Assembly (NCBI RefSeq): GCF_014905615.1
Contig: NZ_AQGU01000023.1
Span: forward strand, 1-64,000
DNA from: Pseudoalteromonas aliena SW19
GTDB taxonomy: Bacteria; Pseudomonadota; Gammaproteobacteria; Enterobacterales; Alteromonadaceae
Reading direction: 5' to 3'
Length of the DNA stretch: 64,000 nucleotides
Shown here one piece after another: positions 60,462 to 64,000 of this stretch. The notes beneath the pieces are model-generated. The model worked only from the letters and a program-made list of their open reading frames with translations. It was not told the origin of the DNA and ran no database searches. The stretch's first letter is position 1; the number at the start of each line of letters is the position of its first letter. Position numbers and translations under genes: made by a program.

Positions 60462-61172
60462 TTATTTTTTAATTAAATGCGTTAAAGCGTGAATGTCGGC
60501 TATTTCTATATCAGCCAGGCCTTTATAAGCATAATTAGCCGTTTGGTTGTTCAACCAAACCGATTGGCAACCTGCATTATTAGCACCTTGTACATCGCTA
60601 TCAAGGCTATCACCTATGTGTAAAATAGCGTTTTTATTAACACCTAAGTGTACCGCTGCTTGGTCAAACAATGTACTGTGCGGTTTTGCTTTCCCATGTA
60701 AACCTGCTTGTAACACAAGGGCAAACTTGTTATTTAAATTAAAACGTTCTACTTCTGCATTACCGTTGGTAATTGCGATTAATGTATATTGCTTACTTAA
60801 ATTATCGAGCAGGGCAAGTATGTCATCGCTCACTGTAATATTGCTACGTGCATCAGCAAAAGCATTATAAGCGCCTTTTGCATGATGCTCCATGTCGCTT
60901 TGGTTAAACCCAAGCTTTGATAGTGCTAAGCGCAGTGTTTGTTTACGCCATTGTGTTACATCGTCAACAAGGGTTGGTTGTTGTTGTACAGCAAGTTCTC
61001 GGCAATATTGCCAATACTGCGGGCCTTTTTCTTGATAGCCAGCGAGTTTGTTTAGGTAGTCGGCTTGTGCTTTCATTGCGGCTTTAATAATAGGGCGATT
61101 ATCGTAAAGGGTATCGTCTAGGTCAAAACTAAGTACAGAAAATGGCTTAATAGCACGATTAAAGCGGATCAT
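60462..61172 (-). CDS. yigB: HAD phosphatase YigB
   Basis: This is a 236-residue HAD-superfamily hydrolase: motif I FDLDDTLYDN, motif II IAITNGNAEVERF, Lys in HGKAKPHSTLF and motif IV HIGDSLDSDVQGANNAG. In E. coli YigB dephosphorylates a riboflavin precursor (5-amino-6-(5-phosphoribitylamino)uracil). The dapF-DUF484-xerC-yigB order is that of E. coli, supporting the name. It is 10 bp behind xerC. Confidence 0.92.
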   Translation of the reverse strand: MIRFNRAIKPFSVLSFDLDDTLYDNRPIIKAAMKAQADYLNKLAGYQEKGPQYWQYCRELAVQQQPTLVDDVTQWRKQTLRLALSKLGFNQSDMEHHAKGAYNAFADARSNITVSDDILALLDNLSKQYTLIAITNGNAEVERFNLNNKFALVLQAGLHGKAKPHSTLFDQAAVHLGVNKNAILHIGDSLDSDVQGANNAGCQSVWLNNQTANYAYKGLADIEIADIHALTHLIKK

Positions 61173-61182
61173 ATTTATTTTC

Positions 61183-62127
61183 CTAATCGGTTTGTTTTTT
61201 TGCTCGTGGGTGCGTGTTGTCGTACACCTTGGCTAAATGCTGAAAATCTAAATGTGTATACACTTGGGTAGCCGATAGACTACTGTGCCCCAATAATTCT
61301 TGCACAGCACGTAAATCCCCCGACGACTCTAGAATATGCGAAGCAAATGAGTGGCGTAATTTGTGCGGATGAACCTGTGAGCTAATGCCTTGTTTTATTC
61401 CCCACTCTTGCATGCGTAAGCGAACTTGGCGAACCGAAATACGATTTTTTTGGCTACTTAAAAATACCGCTATTTCGTCAGGTTTTGCATATTGAGGGCG
61501 TATTATTAACCATTTTTGCAATGCGTCTAACGCTTTTTTTCCTACTGGAATTAACCGCTCTTTATTGCCTTTACCACAGACCAAAATTTCGCCATTAGCA
61601 GTGCTAATATCGCGTATGTTGGCACCAACTAACTCGCTAATGCGCAACCCAGATGAGTACATAAGTTCCATCATTGCTTTATCTCTGATCGCAAGAGGTT
61701 CGTCACTGGGGATTTCGAGTAAGCGTGCCATCTGATCTACATCGAGATTTTTAGGTAAAGGCTTTGCAAACTTAGGGCCTTTTATACCTACTGCAGGATT
61801 ATGGTAATAGGGTTGCTCTGCAATGTTTTTCGCTTTTAAAAACTTATATAAACTGCGAATACAGCTGAGCTTTAAGCTAATAGTCCGCCCACTTAATTGC
61901 TTTGAACGTAGCGCCATACTGTAGCGGCGAATATGCTCGCCCTGAACGCAAAACCAATCGTCGCATAACTTATTAAAATAAAGCGCTGCAAAGCTAAGTT
62001 GGCTTACATATTGATTTACGGTGTGTGCTGAATATTGTTTTTCAAATTTTAAATAATCGCTAAATAAAGCAATAGGTGTACGCCAACGGTCACTCAATTC
62101 GCTCGTGTTGGGCGCGTCGTCATTCAT
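61183..62127 (-). CDS. xerC: Tyrosine recombinase XerC
   Basis: This is a 314-residue site-specific recombinase: N-terminal core-binding domain (FEKQYSAHTVNQYVSQL) and catalytic domain with the first Arg in YSSGLRISELVG, HKLRHSFASH with the His-x-x-Arg pair, and LGHSSLSATQVYTH with the second His and the nucleophilic Tyr. With XerD it resolves chromosome dimers at dif. It overlaps DUF484 by 4 bp. Confidence 0.96.
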   Translation of the reverse strand: MNDDAPNTSELSDRWRTPIALFSDYLKFEKQYSAHTVNQYVSQLSFAALYFNKLCDDWFCVQGEHIRRYSMALRSKQLSGRTISLKLSCIRSLYKFLKAKNIAEQPYYHNPAVGIKGPKFAKPLPKNLDVDQMARLLEIPSDEPLAIRDKAMMELMYSSGLRISELVGANIRDISTANGEILVCGKGNKERLIPVGKKALDALQKWLIIRPQYAKPDEIAVFLSSQKNRISVRQVRLRMQEWGIKQGISSQVHPHKLRHSFASHILESSGDLRAVQELLGHSSLSATQVYTHLDFQHLAKVYDNTHPRAKKQTD

Positions 62128-62735
62128 GCAAGTTCCAGCAGCCGTAATTGTAACGAACGTACAAAGTCGAGTACAAATAAGTTGTCTTGTTCGGGCGCAA
62201 AGTGGTTTGCGTTATTGCTACCAAAAGCCAAAATTGCGGTTGGTTTTTTTATATCACCAATTAAATAAATGGCAACGGACTGAGTAGTCTCGCTAAACAG
62301 TAAATCACGTTCTTGCTGGTGAATGCGCCCCAAATAATAGTTTGCATTAGACAAACGGTGTTTAACCAGTTCATCATATTTGGCGGCGTATTTTATTAGT
62401 CTGCAATCGTCAATATCTGGGTTAGTACAAATAATATTTTGTAAGTTACTGGCGAGCGTATTGAAGTCGTAATTACTCCAAAGTTGACGGTGACATTGAG
62501 TAAATAAACGATACACCAGCTCGTTTTGAGTAGCGTGTTTACTCATAGTGTCTATTTGATTTTTTAAACGCGAGTTGTGCTCGCGTAACTGTCGTTGCTG
62601 AATATGTACCAGCGACGTTGTTCCTTGAGTTTGCTGTTGTAACTCAAGTTGGGCAAGTAGCTCAGGATGCTGAATTAAAAATTCAGGGTGTTGTTGCAAA
62701 TAATTAATGACCTGCTTTTTACTTAGCTCGCTCAT
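62124..62735 (-). CDS. DUF484 family protein
   Basis: The ATG at 62735 ([20 protein letters not shown]) overlaps the dapF stop by 4 bp (ATGA); a longer frame would overlap dapF by 76 bp and is not credible. The 203-residue protein has an N-terminal helical [15 protein letters not shown] motif and a GAF-like fold behind a coiled coil, as in DUF484 (E. coli YigA region). The function is unknown. It lies between dapF and xerC, as in many gammaproteobacteria. Confidence 0.92.
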   Translation of the reverse strand: MSELSKKQVINYLQQHPEFLIQHPELLAQLELQQQTQGTTSLVHIQQRQLREHNSRLKNQIDTMSKHATQNELVYRLFTQCHRQLWSNYDFNTLASNLQNIICTNPDIDDCRLIKYAAKYDELVKHRLSNANYYLGRIHQQERDLLFSETTQSVAIYLIGDIKKPTAILAFGSNNANHFAPEQDNLFVLDFVRSLQLRLLELA

Positions 62736-63562
62736 AGGGCTACTTGTCCGTCGAATACATGCTCTGCGGGGCCTGTCATACGTACTGGATGGCCTTCGCC
62801 ACTCCAACGAACTTGTAAACTACCACCAGGTAAATCGACCTGAACGGCACTCGATAGCTTATTCTGCATATGACCAATGACCATTGCTGCACAGGCGCCG
62901 GTGCCACAAGCGAGTGTTTCGTTAACACCGCGCTCCCATACTCTTAATTTAATATGTTCTTGCGATACAACTTGCATAAAGCCAATGTTAGCGCGTTGCG
63001 GAAAGCGTTCGTGATTTTCCAGCAGCGGACCCAATATATCCACTTGCGCAGTAGTGATATCGTCAACTTCTAGTACACAATGTGGGTTACCCATAGAGAC
63101 TGCGCCACTAAATACGGTGTGCTCTTGTGCTCTAATAATATAAGTGAGTTCGCGTTTACTGGCTTTGAGCGGTATTTTGCTTGGCTCAAAATTAGGGTGA
63201 CCCATATTTACGGTTACTTGGCCGTCTTTTTCGATATACAGGGTTAAGTTGCCCGATTTAGTTGAGACACTAATTTTGTGTTTGTTAGTCAGGCCTTTCA
63301 TACGTACAAAACGAGCAAAACAGCGTGCGCCGTTACCACATTGCTCAACCTCAGTGCCATCGGCATTAAAAATTCGATAATGAAAGTCGAGATCAGGCGA
63401 ATATGGCGCTTCAACCATCAGCAATTGGTCAAAGCCAATGCCAAAGTGGCGATCTGCCAGTTTTTTTATTTGATCTCGCGACAAAAAAACATTTTGTGTA
63501 ATGTTATCAATCACAACAAAGTCGTTGCCTAAGCCGTGCATTTTGGAAAAATTAACTAACAT
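62732..63562 (-). CDS. dapF: Diaminopimelate epimerase
   Basis: The 276-residue enzyme interconverts LL- and meso-diaminopimelate for lysine and peptidoglycan synthesis. Both catalytic Cys motifs are present: [13 protein letters not shown] and [17 protein letters not shown]. The start [15 protein letters not shown] is typical. lysA lies upstream on the same strand and uses its product meso-diaminopimelate. Confidence 0.97.
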   Translation of the reverse strand: MLVNFSKMHGLGNDFVVIDNITQNVFLSRDQIKKLADRHFGIGFDQLLMVEAPYSPDLDFHYRIFNADGTEVEQCGNGARCFARFVRMKGLTNKHKISVSTKSGNLTLYIEKDGQVTVNMGHPNFEPSKIPLKASKRELTYIIRAQEHTVFSGAVSMGNPHCVLEVDDITTAQVDILGPLLENHERFPQRANIGFMQVVSQEHIKLRVWERGVNETLACGTGACAAMVIGHMQNKLSSAVQVDLPGGSLQVRWSGEGHPVRMTGPAEHVFDGQVAL

Positions 63563-63626
63563 AGCGCTCTAATTCGGTTTTGCTCTGTGCTAATCATGCC
63601 ACAGAGCAGCTAGTAGACAAAAACGT

Positions 63627-64000
63627 TTATGGTAAAATTTTCTCACCTTGATAAAGGCTTTCAATAGTTTCGCGTTCGCGAATAAGATGATGATGCTCGC
63701 CATCTACCATTATTTCTGCGGCACGCGGGCGCGAGTTGTAGTTTGAGCTCATGGTAAAGCCATATGCACCTGCACTTCGTTGTGCGAGTAAATCGCCTTG
63801 TTTAAGCGCAAGTTCGCGATCTTTTCCTAAAAAGTCGCCCGTTTCGCACACCGGACCCACAATATCAAAGTTGTGAGTAGGTGTTTCGTCGTCGCGAACG
63901 GATACCGGAATAATTTTTTGCCACGCTTGATAAAGTGCAGGGCGCAGCATGTCGTTCATACCTGCATCGACAATAGCAAAAAATTTGTCTTGGTTTTGTT
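63627..64000 (-). CDS. lysA: Diaminopimelate decarboxylase, C-terminal part (cut by window edge)
   Basis: The reading frame stays open from the stop at 63627 to the window end, and its 5' part lies outside. The visible 124 residues or so include FFAIVDAGMNDMLRPALYQA, a CETGDFLGKDRELAL segment (the Cys and Asp contacting the substrate) and AGAYGFTMSSNYNSRPRAAE, the conserved C-terminal part of the alanine-racemase-like LysA. It decarboxylates meso-diaminopimelate to lysine. It is in line with dapF, 64 bp apart. Confidence 0.95.
   Translation of the reverse strand, partial: QNQDKFFAIVDAGMNDMLRPALYQAWQKIIPVSVRDDETPTHNFDIVGPVCETGDFLGKDRELALKQGDLLAQRSAGAYGFTMSSNYNSRPRAAEIMVDGEHHHLIRERETIESLYQGEKILP

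Noticed and set aside
62736..62807. Upstream extension of the DUF484 gene overlapping dapF
   Set aside because: It would overlap dapF by 76 bp; the ATGA overlap start matches the common arrangement.

Overview
The window looks like chromosomal DNA of a marine gammaproteobacterium of the order Alteromonadales, most likely Pseudoalteromonas. This is inferred from the low GC content, the 5S rRNA sequence, the conserved lysA-dapF-DUF484-xerC-yigB block, the large number of secreted peptidases, and the gene families present. No database search was possible.

Layout. Positions 1-431 hold the 3' end of an rRNA operon: a complete 5S gene, its terminator, and a truncated second 5S copy carrying a small hairpin insertion. 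Positions 696-6718 hold an eight-gene membrane/polyamine/PspA locus: lipoprotein, DUF350 membrane protein, membrane-bound spermidine-synthase-like enzyme, DUF2170, PspA/IM30, DUF2491 and two small proteins. It resembles the E. coli yjfIJKL set and is the best candidate here for a poorly described system. Next come two tandem paralogous lipoproteins and a probable Fur-controlled fagA-like/fumC pair (6746-9578).

10-19 kb carries a DUF938 methyltransferase, a COG3146 acyltransferase, an alpha/beta hydrolase with a MASE1 hybrid kinase, and a Lrp/AsnC regulator divergent from an IDO-superfamily (PrnB-like) enzyme plus a kynureninase-like PLP enzyme. Two serine tRNA genes (GCU, UGA) and a 46-residue small ORF follow. 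20.6-21.1 kb is a cluster of small mobile repeats. 21-29 kb holds a DMT exporter with a divergent MocR regulator, a DUF2884 protein, glutathione peroxidase, AzlCD, cytochrome b561 and cytochrome c'. 29-39 kb holds a secreted subtilase, a lipoprotein oligopeptidase B, and a spondin-domain pair in line with a two-component system.

39-47 kb has the pterin cluster folM-folE-folX (tetrahydromonapterin), nadE, yceH and a large hybrid kinase. 47-55 kb has ycaO, a penicillin-acylase-type hydrolase, a metallo-beta-lactamase-fold protein, a GNAT-nitrilase fusion coupled to a Gdx/SugE-type SMR exporter, and another DMT transporter. 55-58 kb has a MAPEG protein and a BlaI/BlaR1-like pair. 57-64 kb ends with an RluF-like pseudouridine synthase, small proteins, HopJ, a retropepsin-like protein and the yigB-xerC-DUF484-dapF-lysA housekeeping block, with lysA cut by the window edge.

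Three families of short non-coding mobile repeats were found by eye. Family 1 (two 194-bp copies at 9866 and 20911) has terminal inverted repeats and a 6-bp target duplication at each copy. Family 2 (264 bp at 27582, plus a remnant at 20635) has inverted ends flanked by TA. Family 3 (about 160 bp at 20713 and 39540) has conserved ends and a divergent middle. Several perfect palindromes in promoter regions (4290/4324, 7681, 55131, 57340/57359) are likely operators.
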